Origin: Erwinia billingiae Eb661
GTDB taxonomy: Bacteria > Pseudomonadota > Gammaproteobacteria > Enterobacterales > Enterobacteriaceae
NCBI RefSeq assembly: GCF_000196615.1
Contig: NC_014306.1
Span: forward strand, 620,001-684,000
Direction of reading: 5' to 3'
DNA length: 64,000 nt
Both the position numbers and the translations under genes were made by a program. Positions 44,841-53,759 of the stretch are shown here, one piece after another; position 1 is the first letter of the stretch; the number at the start of each line of letters is the position of its first letter. The notes beneath the pieces are model-generated. The model was given only the letters and a program-made list of their open reading frames with translations. It ran no database searches and was not told where the DNA came from.

Positions 44841-46355
44841 TCAGGCGACCTTCACCGCACGCTGCCAGCGAATGGCATCAATCACCAGCATCACCACCAG
44901 ACTGATGCCCATCAACGGCAGGCTCAACGCCAACGCCACGGTAACCACCGACACCGCAAAACGGCCGCTAAGCGACAGCTGTCGCCAGTGATAAATCAGC
45001 GTTTCTGCCGGATGCGGGCCTTGCCCGGCGGCCGGACGGCGCAGCCACCATAAGCGATATCCCATCACAATCATTACGCATAATCCCAGCGCAAAAGCCG
45101 CCAGAATCAGCTGGTTCGGCAGGCCAAACAACACCCCCATATGGGCATCGACGCCCCAGCGCGTGAGTTTGGCCAGCAGGCCAAATTGCGCAAACTCCAC
45201 CTTATCCAGCAGGGCATAGCTGCGCGGATCGACCGACACGCTGTCGACCTGGGTTGGCCAACGGCGGTCAATCTCGCTGACGGTCCAGGCCTTATCGGCG
45301 CGGGTGGTGGGACGGATTTCAATCTTGCCGGCTGAAATCCCCGCCGCGCGGGCGGTATGCACCACCGCATCAAACTGCTCCGGTGAGATGCTGACCGACG
45401 CCGCCGGATTGTCCGGCTTCTTTATGCCTGACTGTATGTGTTCAGCATGTTCATCGGCAGGCATAGCGTGTCCGGCGTGCTCATCGGCAGGCATGTTCAT
45501 CCCTGACATCGCCTGATCGGCATGTGCATCAGCAGGCATGATCATACCCGGCATGCTGTCATCGGCCGCTTCCGCGTTTGGCGTCAGCGCGGTATTCACC
45601 GCAGGCGTCAGCCAGCCAAAGTGGGCACGCATCGACGAAATATTGTCGCCCGCCCAGCGCGACCAGGTCAGGCCGGTGGCCGAGAAGAAGATCAAACCCA
45701 GCAGCAGCGCCACGCCCAGCGTGCTGTGCCAGTAGCGGCTTCGCAGCAGGCTTTGTCCGCGAGAACGGCGGCCTTTTTTGATCCGGCCCGGCGCCCGGCT
45801 GGTGGCCCACAACAGCAGTCCGCCTAATGATGCCACCCATAACCAACTGGCGGCCAGCTCGCTGTAGTTCCGGCCAACGTCGCCCAACAGCAGATTCTGA
45901 TGCAGATAATCCAGCCAGGTGCGCAGCGGCAGCACGCCGCTGGTGCCGTAAACGTTCAGCATGCCGCGTACTTCTAAGGTCTGAGGATCGACGAATACCG
46001 CGGTGGTGGCACTGCCGCCGTCTGGCGTGGTGAACATCACTCGCGTGGTTTCCCCGGCAGCGGGCGCCGGGCGCAGGGCGGTGATTTTCGCCTGTGGGCC
46101 AATAAACGACTCAGCGACCCGAACCTGATCGGCAAGAGAGCGTTCCGGCCCCCGGCTGTCGGTGAACAGCTGATGTGAGTAGAGCGCGTTTTCCAGCTGC
46201 GGCGTCATCACGTACAGCGTGCCGGTGAAGGCTGCGACGAAGATAAACGGACCGATAAACAGCCCGATATAGAAATGCAGACGACGCAGTAATGGCAGCA
46301 GGGCGCTGCGCGATTGTTCGGCGCGTGCAGACTGCGCCAGGATTTTTTCTGACAT
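44841..46355 (-). CDS. PepSY-associated membrane protein with Met/His-rich insert
   Basis: 504 residues of the PepSY_TM (PiuB-like) kind, with hydrophobic segments near 27-50, 170-185, 212-230, about 400-425 and 465-495. Such proteins go with siderophore or metal uptake and may reduce or transfer metal at the inner membrane. Between segments 3 and 4, residues 267-307 form a Met/His/Asp-rich stretch with repeated MPADEHA units (MIMPADAHAD, MNMPADEHAG, MPADEHAEH), which looks like a copper- or other soft-metal-binding loop. The next gene upstream has a similar Met-rich stretch. Confidence 0.85.
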   Translation of the reverse strand: MSEKILAQSARAEQSRSALLPLLRRLHFYIGLFIGPFIFVAAFTGTLYVMTPQLENALYSHQLFTDSRGPERSLADQVRVAESFIGPQAKITALRPAPAAGETTRVMFTTPDGGSATTAVFVDPQTLEVRGMLNVYGTSGVLPLRTWLDYLHQNLLLGDVGRNYSELAASWLWVASLGGLLLWATSRAPGRIKKGRRSRGQSLLRSRYWHSTLGVALLLGLIFFSATGLTWSRWAGDNISSMRAHFGWLTPAVNTALTPNAEAADDSMPGMIMPADAHADQAMSGMNMPADEHAGHAMPADEHAEHIQSGIKKPDNPAASVSISPEQFDAVVHTARAAGISAGKIEIRPTTRADKAWTVSEIDRRWPTQVDSVSVDPRSYALLDKVEFAQFGLLAKLTRWGVDAHMGVLFGLPNQLILAAFALGLCVMIVMGYRLWWLRRPAAGQGPHPAETLIYHWRQLSLSGRFAVSVVTVALALSLPLMGISLVVMLVIDAIRWQRAVKVA

Positions 46356-46437
46356 GATATTTTTCCATCCGCCTGTTTCCAGGCATGAGCAGGTGCCTGC
46401 CGCTATAACGACAGGATATTTTTAGTGTTTAACCGGC

Positions 46438-46866
46438 TCAGTAAGTGGGTGGGGCGCGCGGATGGAAAAACTGCGGAATAAACCGTGCCACAGCAGGGCG
46501 GAACGGCGGTGAATCGGGAAGCCTGGCGGCCTGAAGTGAAGACCACAGCACCGGGAAGTTGGTCAAATCTAACGGCAGGTGCGCCAGTAACACGCAGTAG
46601 CCACAGGCGCTGTCATCCATCATCGACATCGGATGGTGCTGCATCATGCGGGCATGTTCAAGCGGCGACATCGTGGCCATGTTCATGCCGTCCATCGGCA
46701 TCTCATCATCCATCGCCATGTCATGATCCATGGCCATTCCCGGCATCATCATCGAATCACGCGCAGCATCACTCACCAGGGATTTGGAAATCACCGGAGC
46801 AATAAACAGCAGCAAAATGGCCACCACCGCCAGCCAGGCCGCAAAGCGGTTGGGCGAACGGTGCAT
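46438..46866 (-). CDS. DUF2946 family protein, Met/His-rich
   Basis: 142 residues from ATG 46866 (a TTG at 46881 also opens the frame). One N-terminal hydrophobic segment (AAWLAVVAILLLFIAP), then a Met/Asp/His-rich run (MMMPGMAMDHDMAMDDEMPM and onward to about residue 70) and the CGYCVLLAHLP motif of DUF2946. The family is of unknown function, often beside TonB receptors and PepSY proteins and linked to copper. It precedes the PepSY gene by 82 bases in the same direction, so they likely act together. Confidence 0.78.
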   Translation of the reverse strand: MHRSPNRFAAWLAVVAILLLFIAPVISKSLVSDAARDSMMMPGMAMDHDMAMDDEMPMDGMNMATMSPLEHARMMQHHPMSMMDDSACGYCVLLAHLPLDLTNFPVLWSSLQAARLPDSPPFRPAVARFIPQFFHPRAPPTY

Positions 46867-47136
46867 CTGAATCAGCGACAAGCCTTGAACATCCTGGTCA
46901 AAAATCCACGGCGGGAGTGTAGCAAATAAACAATTAGCGCCGAAGCATTAACATCGCGGCAGCACCTTACCTCGGCTAACTATCAGGCGGGTAATGAAGT
47001 GTTACGCCGGTTTACAGCTTGAATCTTGCGCTGACAAAGACGCGAAGATCGCTATTTACTTACATGCTATAAACAAATAGTTAACATTTCTTGACCCGAT
47101 ATCCGGGCCTTGGCCGCAGCAAGACAGGATAACCCT

Positions 47137-48366
47137 ATGTTCAACTGGACTTCGACCCAGCGCAATGTGGCTTTCGCCAGCTTTGCCAGCTGGACGCTGG
47201 ACGCGTTCGACTTTTTTATACTGGTCTTCGTGTTGAGTGATATTGCTACCAACTTCCACACCGAAATTTCGCACGTCTCGCTGGCGATCATGCTGACGCT
47301 GGCGGTGCGACCGATTGGCGCGCTACTGTTTGGCCGCCTGGCCGAACGGTTTGGTCGTCGACCCATTCTGATGGTCAACATCCTGATGTTCTCGATTTTC
47401 GAATTGCTGTCCGCCTGGTCCCCGACCCTCGGCACCTTCCTCGCCTTCCGGGTGATCTACGGTATTGCGATGGGCGGCGTCTGGGGCGTGGCCTCATCCC
47501 TGGCGATGGAAACCATTCCTGACCGTTCGCGCGGGCTGATGTCGGGGATCTTCCAGGCGGGTTATCCCTGTGGCTATCTGCTGGCGTCGATTATCTTCGG
47601 CCTGTTCTATGCCTCCGTCGGCTGGCGCGGCATGTTCCTGATCGGCGCGTTGCCGGTGCTGCTGCTGCCGTTTATCTATTTCAAAGTCCCTGAATCGCCG
47701 GTATGGCTGGCGGCACGGGAACGTAAAGAGAGCACCGCGCTGATGCCGGTGCTGCGCAGCCACTGGAAGCTGTGCGTCTATCTGGTACTGCTGATGGCCT
47801 GCTTTAACTTCTTCAGCCATGGCACGCAGGATCTCTATCCCACCTTCCTGAAGGTACAGCACGGCTTCGATCCGCATACCGTCAGCATCATCGCTATCTG
47901 CTACAACATCGCCGCGATGCTCGGTGGCGTGTTCTTTGGCACGCTGTCAGAGAAAATTGGCCGTAAGAAAGCGATGATGATTGCCGCCTGCCTCGCGCTG
48001 CCGGTGATCCCGCTGTGGGCATTCTCAACCGGTTCGGTGATGATCGGGCTGGGCGCGTTCCTGATGCAGTTTATGGTCCAGGGCGCATGGGGCGTGGTGC
48101 CAACCTACCTGACCGAGCTGGTGCCGGCCAATACCCGCGCGGTGCTGCCAGGCTTCGTTTATCAGCTGGGTAACCTGATTGCCTCAGTCAATGCCACGCT
48201 GCAATCATCGATAGCGGAAGCGCATGGCAACAACTATGGCCTGGCGATGGCGATTGTCGCCGGCACCGTGGCGGTGTTGATCTGTGTGTTGGTGGCTTTC
48301 GGCAGGGAAACGCGCGGGGTGGAGATATCGTCCTCACCCGGCAAGGTGAGCGAGCAGTCCCGCTAG
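47137..48366 (+). CDS. MFS transporter, SHS (sialate/lactate/pyruvate-type) family
   Basis: 409 residues from ATG 47137 (AGGA eight bases upstream). Twelve hydrophobic segments; SHS marks LDAFDFFILVFVLSDI in the first segment and FGRLAERFGRRP in the 2-3 loop. Relatives include NanT, YjhB and Jen1-type monocarboxylate carriers. No catabolic gene lies beside it, so the substrate is open. A strong terminator follows. Confidence 0.88.
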   Translation: MFNWTSTQRNVAFASFASWTLDAFDFFILVFVLSDIATNFHTEISHVSLAIMLTLAVRPIGALLFGRLAERFGRRPILMVNILMFSIFELLSAWSPTLGTFLAFRVIYGIAMGGVWGVASSLAMETIPDRSRGLMSGIFQAGYPCGYLLASIIFGLFYASVGWRGMFLIGALPVLLLPFIYFKVPESPVWLAARERKESTALMPVLRSHWKLCVYLVLLMACFNFFSHGTQDLYPTFLKVQHGFDPHTVSIIAICYNIAAMLGGVFFGTLSEKIGRKKAMMIAACLALPVIPLWAFSTGSVMIGLGAFLMQFMVQGAWGVVPTYLTELVPANTRAVLPGFVYQLGNLIASVNATLQSSIAEAHGNNYGLAMAIVAGTVAVLICVLVAFGRETRGVEISSSPGKVSEQSR

Positions 48367-48377
48367 GGGAGTAAGCG

Positions 48378-48406
48378 AAAAGGGCGGTTCTCAGAGCCGC
48401 CCTTTT
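48378..48406. terminator. Bidirectional rho-independent terminator
   Basis: AAAAGGGCGG, loop region TTCTCAGAG, CCGCCCTTTTTT. It follows the SHS permease stop by 12 bases and also faces the convergent YbaK-like gene. Confidence 0.9.
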
Positions 48407-48415
48407 TTGTTGCCG

Positions 48416-48883
48416 TCAGGCAGGGATCTCGCAGACGTCGACCCATTTGGCGTCGGTCAGTTGCGCCAGCATCTCGGGCGAAATACGCACGGCGCTGTTA
48501 ATCGATCCGGCTGCAGGCAGCACTTCTTCATAACGCTTCAGCGAGATATCGCACAGGATCTGTAAAGGGGTTTCCAGTCCGAACGGGCAGACGCCGCCGA
48601 CCGGATGACCGGTCCAGTTCACCACTTCATCAGTGCTGAGCATGCGCGCTTTGGCACCCAACGTCGCTTTCAGCTTACGGTTATCCAGGCGGGCATCGCC
48701 GCGAGTCACAATTAATACCACCCGATCTTTCACCTTCAGCGACAGGGTTTTGGCAATCTGGCCAGGCTCCACATGGTGTGCCCGTGCCGCCAGAGCGACC
48801 GTTGCCGTGCTCTCGGCCAACTCGATAATGCCAATATCAGGGGCGCGCTCGGCAAAGAACTGCCGTACAGACTCCAGGCTCAT
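48416..48883 (-). CDS. YbaK/EbsC-family aminoacyl-tRNA deacylase-like protein
   Basis: 155 residues from ATG 48883 (GGGAG seven bases upstream; the frame extends 9 codons further). The editing-domain marks are ALAARAHHVEPGQIAKTL, VTRGDARLDNRKL and the GGVCPFGL loop. Relatives clear mischarged tRNA such as Cys-tRNAPro or Ala-tRNAPro. Which substrate this member takes cannot be read from the sequence. Confidence 0.88.
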   Translation of the reverse strand: MSLESVRQFFAERAPDIGIIELAESTATVALAARAHHVEPGQIAKTLSLKVKDRVVLIVTRGDARLDNRKLKATLGAKARMLSTDEVVNWTGHPVGGVCPFGLETPLQILCDISLKRYEEVLPAAGSINSAVRISPEMLAQLTDAKWVDVCEIPA

Positions 48884-48955
48884 GCTTTTCTCCCACATAA
48901 CGAAGCGCATAAAGTTGCCACAGAGCAGACTGACTGTAAACGGGAAGGCGTTAAT

Positions 48956-49744
48956 TTAGCTTAGCGTGCAGTTTCCGCAGCGCTCAACTTCCGGCAGGCG
49001 ATAGCGCTGGCAGCAGGTACGTCGCTGCATTTCACCGTCACGCGGGAGCATGGTGCGATAGAAAGGGTTGTCGGAACCGTCCAGCAGGGTTTTGCTGAAG
49101 AAGAAGGCGTGTTCGAGTTCGGCGTGCAGGGATTTGCCCAGCAGAGGGGCCAGTTCACCGAGGAACCAGTGCACGGCGAAGCCGGTGTTGCTCCAGATAA
49201 GCTTGCCGTTGATATCACCGTGCTGCTCAATGGCGCGCACCGCCGGGATCAGATGCTGTTGGATCAGGCGATCCATACGACGTTGTGGGCTAAGGAAACG
49301 GGCTTCTTCATCTTCGCGCACGTCAAACCAGAAGGTTGCCGGGCGGCCGGTTTCATGGAACTCAACGTGGCAATGCTCGGGTGAGCAGTCCAGCGGGCGG
49401 TTTTCAATCAGCAGTGCCATCATCATCGGCGGCAGCACCAGGCCGAAATACCACTGCGCCCAGAGCGACTGCAGCGGCTTGTTTTCGCGTTCCATCTCGC
49501 CCTGCTCACGGTAGATATAGTCACCGTACTGCGCGTTAAGGCGGGCGAAATTCTCCGGTGTCGACCAGCGGTCCAGCGTCATGCTGCTGGCGGGCGCTTC
49601 TTCCCCCAGCTTCACGCTATCCAGGAAATAAGCACGGTGTTCACTGAACAAGGCGCGCAGCGAAGACGCCAGCGAACGATTGCTCTGCAAAAAGATCAGC
49701 GGATGTGAACCATACTCAACTGCCTGACGGACGATGGTGGCCAT
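48956..49744 (-). CDS. fhuF: Siderophore-iron reductase FhuF
   Basis: 262 residues from ATG 49744, exactly the E. coli length; the frame above it is not conserved. The 2Fe-2S cysteines are in the family's C-terminal pattern CC-x10-CxxC (CCQRYRLPEVERCGNC). FhuF reduces iron in hydroxamate siderophores such as ferrioxamine and ferrichrome in the cytoplasm. A Fur-like box lies about 30 bases upstream. In E. coli fhuF neighbours yjjZ, as here except for an inserted diguanylate cyclase gene. Confidence 0.95.
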   Translation of the reverse strand: MATIVRQAVEYGSHPLIFLQSNRSLASSLRALFSEHRAYFLDSVKLGEEAPASSMTLDRWSTPENFARLNAQYGDYIYREQGEMERENKPLQSLWAQWYFGLVLPPMMMALLIENRPLDCSPEHCHVEFHETGRPATFWFDVREDEEARFLSPQRRMDRLIQQHLIPAVRAIEQHGDINGKLIWSNTGFAVHWFLGELAPLLGKSLHAELEHAFFFSKTLLDGSDNPFYRTMLPRDGEMQRRTCCQRYRLPEVERCGNCTLS

Positions 49745-50230
49745 GGGATTTCCAGCGTAAACCGAATACAAAAACAAATGATAATCGTTCTTGATTCTAT
49801 CTGAGGCCATACGCACAAACAAGCAGCAAATTGTGCGCCGGGTCTGGAAGGCAATTGATAAGCAACCTGGCTGAATTTTGATCGCATTGGCCATAATAAC
49901 AGCAGGGATTACGCTGTAGATTAACAGGCAGGCGTTATTGACGGCTTTATAGCAGCTTATTCCATAACCGGGACGTTTCCCGGCATTGTAGAGTTAATTC
50001 CAATTATAGGGAATAACAATGGCTGGGTTATTTGCTGTTATCACCTCCGCCGAAGAATGCATTATTGCCATTTTTTATTAACAACAATTTTTCATTCATC
50101 GGCTTAATGAATAGGGAATAAAAGCGCAGGTCATTATGCCAAATAAACCCGTCAGGCCTGGGATTTGTATTAAGGAGAGCGATAAATTAATTCAACGTAT
50201 TGGCCCGGGCGTCCGGGCCAGTTAAAAATA
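49745..50230. other. 486-base intergenic region between the cyclase gene and fhuF
   Basis: Contains the fhuF promoter with its Fur box on the right of the fhuF start. A perfect hairpin TGGCCCGG-GCGT-CCGGGCCA lies at 50201-50220, 11 bases past the cyclase stop; it may end that transcript although no U-run follows. Otherwise nothing recognised. Confidence 0.6.
49774..49792 (-). promoter_or_regulatory. Fur box upstream of fhuF
   Basis: The stretch around AAATGATAATCGTTC matches about 13 of 19 positions of the Fur consensus GATAATGATAATCATTATC. It lies 30 bases before the fhuF start. Iron repression of fhuF is known in E. coli. Confidence 0.75.
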
Positions 50231-51331
50231 TCACATTGCATCTGCGGGGTGGTTAAGCGGACTTTTCGTTATGTCTTCAAAGGAGAGGATCGTATTACGT
50301 CCACGGCCTTTTGCCAGATAAAGTGCGCGGTCGGCATTGGCCAGCGCCGTATCGAAATCTTCTTCGATTAAGGGCGCAAACCCGGCGCTGATGGTGACGT
50401 GGGTAGCGACCCGGTCATTAAACAGATGCGGGATCTCCAGATTCAGCACGTACTGGCGGATGCGCTCCGACAGCTTACGGGCAATCGACTCATTGACGTT
50501 GGTCAGCAGCACCAGAAACTCTTCGCCGCCATAGCGGGTCACAATGTCCCTTGAACGCACCGCATCCCGTATCGCCACCGAGACACGCGCCAACGCCTGA
50601 TCGCCCATCGCATGGCCGTAGTTGTCGTTGTAGGCCTTGAAGTTGTCGATATCCAGCAGCAGTACGAAGTGGCTGCCCGCGTGGTTCTCGAGGATGTTCT
50701 CCAGCCGGTTTTTCAGCCCACGGCGATTGTACAGGCCGGTCAACGGATCGAGCATGCTGAGGTCGCTGTAGGTCTCTTTCTCTTCATACAGCTGACGCAT
50801 CAGGCGCAGGGTAAAGTTGTCCCTGCGGCGCTGCATCAGGTGGTGCAAGGTGAAGCCAATCAGCGGCAGCGCAATGGTAAACAGGATCAGCAGCGTGTTC
50901 TGCCCGTGGTCCAGCACCAACACCGCGACGGAAGGCGGAGCCGTATGCAGGCAAAATGCCAGCAGATGGTCGCCCAGCGCGATGGCACTGATAAAAAACA
51001 CGCTAATCAGACTGATTACTAAAAAGCTGCCGTCGAAATAAAATACCCTTTCGTACTTATCGTAAATTTGCCACGTCCACAGCAAACCGGTAATTACCGC
51101 GACCAGATTTAATATCGGAAATTTCCCTGACGGCTTTAAAAGCATCCACGCGATGATCACCGCACAAAATAGTGCGATGGCAACCGTGGGAATTGAAAAC
51201 TGAACCTGTCCCAGTTTCCCTTTAGTGCTACATAAACAAAATAAAGATGTTGCTGTGTTTAAAAAGAGAAAGAGCATCAGCGACAGCCGATGCTTGCTGT
51301 TAAGCAATTCATCATAGCTTTGTAATTTCAT
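50231..51331 (-). CDS. Membrane-bound diguanylate cyclase (GGDEF)
   Basis: 366 residues. About six hydrophobic segments in the first 165 residues form a sensor domain I cannot name, followed by a coiled linker and a GGDEF domain. The active-site motif is GGEEF (268-272) and the product-inhibition I-site RxxD (RSRD, 259-262) is intact five residues before it. So the enzyme should make c-di-GMP and be feedback-inhibited. It is inserted between fhuF and yjjZ, which are adjacent in E. coli. Confidence 0.93.
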   Translation of the reverse strand: MKLQSYDELLNSKHRLSLMLFLFLNTATSLFCLCSTKGKLGQVQFSIPTVAIALFCAVIIAWMLLKPSGKFPILNLVAVITGLLWTWQIYDKYERVFYFDGSFLVISLISVFFISAIALGDHLLAFCLHTAPPSVAVLVLDHGQNTLLILFTIALPLIGFTLHHLMQRRRDNFTLRLMRQLYEEKETYSDLSMLDPLTGLYNRRGLKNRLENILENHAGSHFVLLLDIDNFKAYNDNYGHAMGDQALARVSVAIRDAVRSRDIVTRYGGEEFLVLLTNVNESIARKLSERIRQYVLNLEIPHLFNDRVATHVTISAGFAPLIEEDFDTALANADRALYLAKGRGRNTILSFEDITKSPLNHPADAM

Positions 51332-51592
51332 TATTTTCTACTCGTGACTGCAATGAATAAACCCGCACCATTAACCTAAATTGGCGGACTACATTCGCGC
51401 GTGGAATAGTTTCTTTCTGTTATTATTTGGAATTTCTTAATAGTGAACGCTGCCAATTTACCACTTAACATTCGGAGTGTCATCAGCGCGGGCAAAGTTT
51501 CAACAGCGGCTCGGTAAATTATGCTGCAAAGTGATAAATATTCTTATATGCTATTGGTAATCATTATCATTTGAAAGGGTGTGGGTACGACA
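51332..51592. other. Divergent region between cyclase and yjjZ
   Basis: 261 bases with the yjjZ promoter and its Fur box at 51554-51573. The cyclase promoter should also lie here, so iron could influence both genes. No other feature recognised. Confidence 0.55.
51554..51573 (+). promoter_or_regulatory. Fur box upstream of yjjZ
   Basis: TTGGTAATCATTATCATTTG is, on the minus strand, CAAATGATAATGATTACCAA, a good match to the Fur consensus. It lies 20 bases before the yjjZ start. Confidence 0.8.
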
Positions 51593-51877
51593 ATGCTGAT
51601 AGCACTGGTCACCGCATGTGGACTTTGGGGGGTAAGCTGGATGTTCGGAAAAAAACTGGATAGCGCCTGGGGCGTGTTGCTGCCCTGTGCAGTGATGCCG
51701 CTTATCGCCCTGATGAAACTGTCATTCAGCGAATGGCGGGTGATCATGGTGATTGCGCTGTTGGCCACCGTGGCGATGCTCTATCACAAACGTCTGCGTC
51801 ATTACCTGCTGTTACCTTCCTGCCTGGCACTGGCGGGCGGCATGGCGGCCATATCCGTCAATTTCGGCATGCTTTAA
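51593..51877 (+). CDS. yjjZ: DUF1435 family inner-membrane protein YjjZ
   Basis: 94 residues from ATG 51593 (a GTG at 51581 is also possible). Three to four hydrophobic segments and the DUF1435 pattern LDSAWGVLLPCAVMPL, MLYHKRLRHYLLLPSCLALAGG. The gene lies between fhuF and the tRNA-Leu/rsmC block as in E. coli and has a Fur box. The function is unknown; iron limitation should induce it. Confidence 0.8.
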   Translation: MLIALVTACGLWGVSWMFGKKLDSAWGVLLPCAVMPLIALMKLSFSEWRVIMVIALLATVAMLYHKRLRHYLLLPSCLALAGGMAAISVNFGML

Positions 51878-52027
51878 CAGAACAGGGGACGGTGAGTCGC
51901 AAAGGAACAGCGGATCAAACAGATGAAAATCGGATTGCAGCGTGAAAACAGAAAGTGATTCAGAGAAAGGCCGTGCAGAGATAATCGGGGAGATGATGCA
52001 GGGAAAAGCAGTGAGCCAGTTTCAACG

Positions 52028-52114
52028 TGGTGCGAAGAGAGGGACTTGAACCCTCACGTCCGTAAGAACACTAACACCTGAAGCTAGCGCGTCTACCAAT
52101 TCCGCCACCTTCGC
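52028..52114 (-). tRNA. leuV: tRNA-Leu (CAG), third in the array
   Basis: 87 bases with encoded CCA, long variable arm and anticodon CAG in CTTCAGG. Nearly identical to E. coli leuQPV products. The acceptor is GCGAAGG/TCTTCGC. Transcribed from the right together with the next two. Which E. coli gene name each copy matches is not certain. Confidence 0.93.
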
Positions 52115-52152
52115 ATTCTGTTGAACTTAACTTTTTATTCATATCACCGCAT

Positions 52153-52239
52153 TGGTGCGAAGGGAGGGACTTGAACCCTCACGTCCGTAAGAACACTAAC
52201 ACCTGAAGCTAGCGCGTCTACCAATTCCGCCACCATCGC
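52153..52239 (-). tRNA. leuP: tRNA-Leu (CAG), second in the array, acceptor mismatch
   Basis: 87 bases, anticodon CAG. It differs from its neighbours in the acceptor stem: GCGATGG on the 5' side against CCTTCGC on the 3' side, giving a T·T mismatch at pair 5:68 and a G-C at 7:66. The rest of the cloverleaf is intact. Confidence 0.92.
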
Positions 52240-52272
52240 TCGAATGCTGCGTAATATGAACAACGTGATTTA

Positions 52273-52359
52273 TGGTGCGAAGAGAGGGACTTGAACCCTC
52301 ACGTCCGTTAGGACACTAACACCTGAAGCTAGCGCGTCTACCAATTCCGCCACCTTCGC
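52273..52359 (-). tRNA. leuQ: tRNA-Leu (CAG), first in the array
   Basis: 87 bases, anticodon CAG, acceptor GCGAAGG/TCTTCGC. The variable arm is GTCC/GGAC, perfectly paired, where the other two copies have GTTC/GGAC. It is promoter-proximal. Confidence 0.93.
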
Positions 52360-52402
52360 ATACCATCAACACAGGTAAACTGTATTGCAACCACGGAGGC
52401 GC

Positions 52403-52430
52403 ATTCTAGAGATTTTCCAGTCTACGTCAA
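52403..52430 (-). promoter_or_regulatory. Promoter of the tRNA-Leu operon
   Basis: On the minus strand TTGACG (52425-52430), 16-base spacer, TAGAAT (52403-52408), followed by the GC-rich discriminator GCGCCTCC expected for a stringently controlled stable-RNA promoter. It lies about 45 bases before the first tRNA. Confidence 0.8.
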
Positions 52431-52512
52431 CAGTTATTTAGCCACCTTCCCGATGAACGCTGTAAAAAGCGACGTTATCACGGCCAGGTTGGCGAATCAG
52501 GCACTTGCTAAG

Positions 52513-52540
52513 CAAAAAGCGGCGAAATAATCGCCGCTTT
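52513..52540 (-). terminator. Rho-independent terminator of rsmC
   Basis: AAAGCGGCGA, loop AATAA, TCGCCGCTTT with a T-run on the minus strand (plus-strand A-run from 52514). It ends 6 bases past the rsmC stop. Confidence 0.9.
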
Positions 52541-52545
52541 ACGGA

Positions 52546-53580
52546 TTAACGCTTGGCTTTCGCCGCGCGCTGCAACACGGCACGGTAAACCTTAAAACGG
52601 CCATTTTGTAACAGCACTTCATGGCTGCCAAACGTCTCATCCAGAATCTGCGGATAAGGCAGGAAGGCGTTGGCCACGATGCGCAACTCGCCGCCCATGT
52701 TCAGGTGCTTCACCGCACCGCGGATCAGCGTCTGTGCTGCGTCCAGGCTGGTTTGCATGCCATCGTGGAACGGCGGGTTGGAGATAATCATGTCGTAACG
52801 CCCGTTGACGTCGGAGTAGACGTTACTGGCAAACACTTCACCTTCCAGATCGTTCGCTGCCAGCGTCGCTTTACTGGCTTCGATTGCCGCTGCATTTACA
52901 TCAGTCATAAACAGGCGAACTTTCGGCGAGAAGCTGGCGAGCATGGCGGAGAGCACACCGGCGCCACAGCCCATATCCAGCACTTTGCCTTTCATATGGG
53001 GTTTCAGCGTGGAGAGCAGCAGGTTGCTGCCGGCATCCAGACCGTCACGGCTGAACACGCCTGGCAGGGTTTTGATGGTCAGAGGGCCGAGCGGATATTC
53101 GTCCCAGTACTGCTCAACATCAAAGGTCGGCTGAACATCCAGGCTGCCATGATACAAACCACAGCGACGTGCGCTGTCGATTTTGTTCATTTTTGCCCAC
53201 GGCTCCAGCATCTGTTCTGCACTGCGAACGCCGCTGCGGTTTTCGCCGACCACGAACAGATCGGTGCCCACCGGCAGCAGCGACAGCAGGTTTTCCAGCT
53301 GGAACAGCGCTTCCGGTTTGTTCTTCGGCCAGAAGTAGATCAGCGTGTCGCACTCTGCAACGTCGTCGGCTGTCGCCACCAGTCCGTAGCGCGCGTTGTC
53401 TTCCAGCGTGCGGCTCAGGATCTGCCAGTGATGATATTGTTGGGTATGCACCCGACTCAAAACGGTGTCCAGTTGGGCGGGCAGGTCATCCTGCAGATCG
53501 CCAGCAAACAGTACGCGGCGTTGAGTAAATTCATCACTGTGGCGCAGTATCACTTCACTGGCCGGGCTAAATGCAGACAT
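52546..53580 (-). CDS. rsmC: 16S rRNA m2G1207 methyltransferase RsmC
   Basis: 344 residues from ATG 53580 (E. coli 343). The C-terminal half is the methyltransferase: SAM motif [16 protein letters not shown] and the catalytic NPPF in [13 protein letters not shown]. The N-terminal half is the degenerate copy that binds rRNA. It methylates G1207 in the 30S subunit. The divergent neighbour is holD, as in E. coli. Confidence 0.97.
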   Translation of the reverse strand: MSAFSPASEVILRHSDEFTQRRVLFAGDLQDDLPAQLDTVLSRVHTQQYHHWQILSRTLEDNARYGLVATADDVAECDTLIYFWPKNKPEALFQLENLLSLLPVGTDLFVVGENRSGVRSAEQMLEPWAKMNKIDSARRCGLYHGSLDVQPTFDVEQYWDEYPLGPLTIKTLPGVFSRDGLDAGSNLLLSTLKPHMKGKVLDMGCGAGVLSAMLASFSPKVRLFMTDVNAAAIEASKATLAANDLEGEVFASNVYSDVNGRYDMIISNPPFHDGMQTSLDAAQTLIRGAVKHLNMGGELRIVANAFLPYPQILDETFGSHEVLLQNGRFKVYRAVLQRAAKAKR

Positions 53581-53759
53581 CGGTGGCTCCTTACGAATCA
53601 GAGCGGCGATTATACCCAAATTAGCCAGAGTTGCAGCACTGCCCGCCGCATTCCGTTGTTTTGTGCTGTCAGCCGGCGTGCGAAGGGTGGCTTTGTTGGC
53701 GCAGAACCGATGGGTTTGCTAGCATAGCGACGCAATCGGGCGACCAGACAGGAATAAAG

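Noticed and set aside
45420..45590. Short tandem DNA repeats as a possible mobile or CRISPR element
   Set aside because: The repeats are in-frame codons for the MPADEHA units of the PepSY protein and are better explained as protein repeats.
52028..52359. Three near-identical 87-base repeats with spacers, CRISPR-like at first sight
   Set aside because: They are tRNA-Leu(CAG) genes with a common promoter; spacers are unequal and no cas genes are near.
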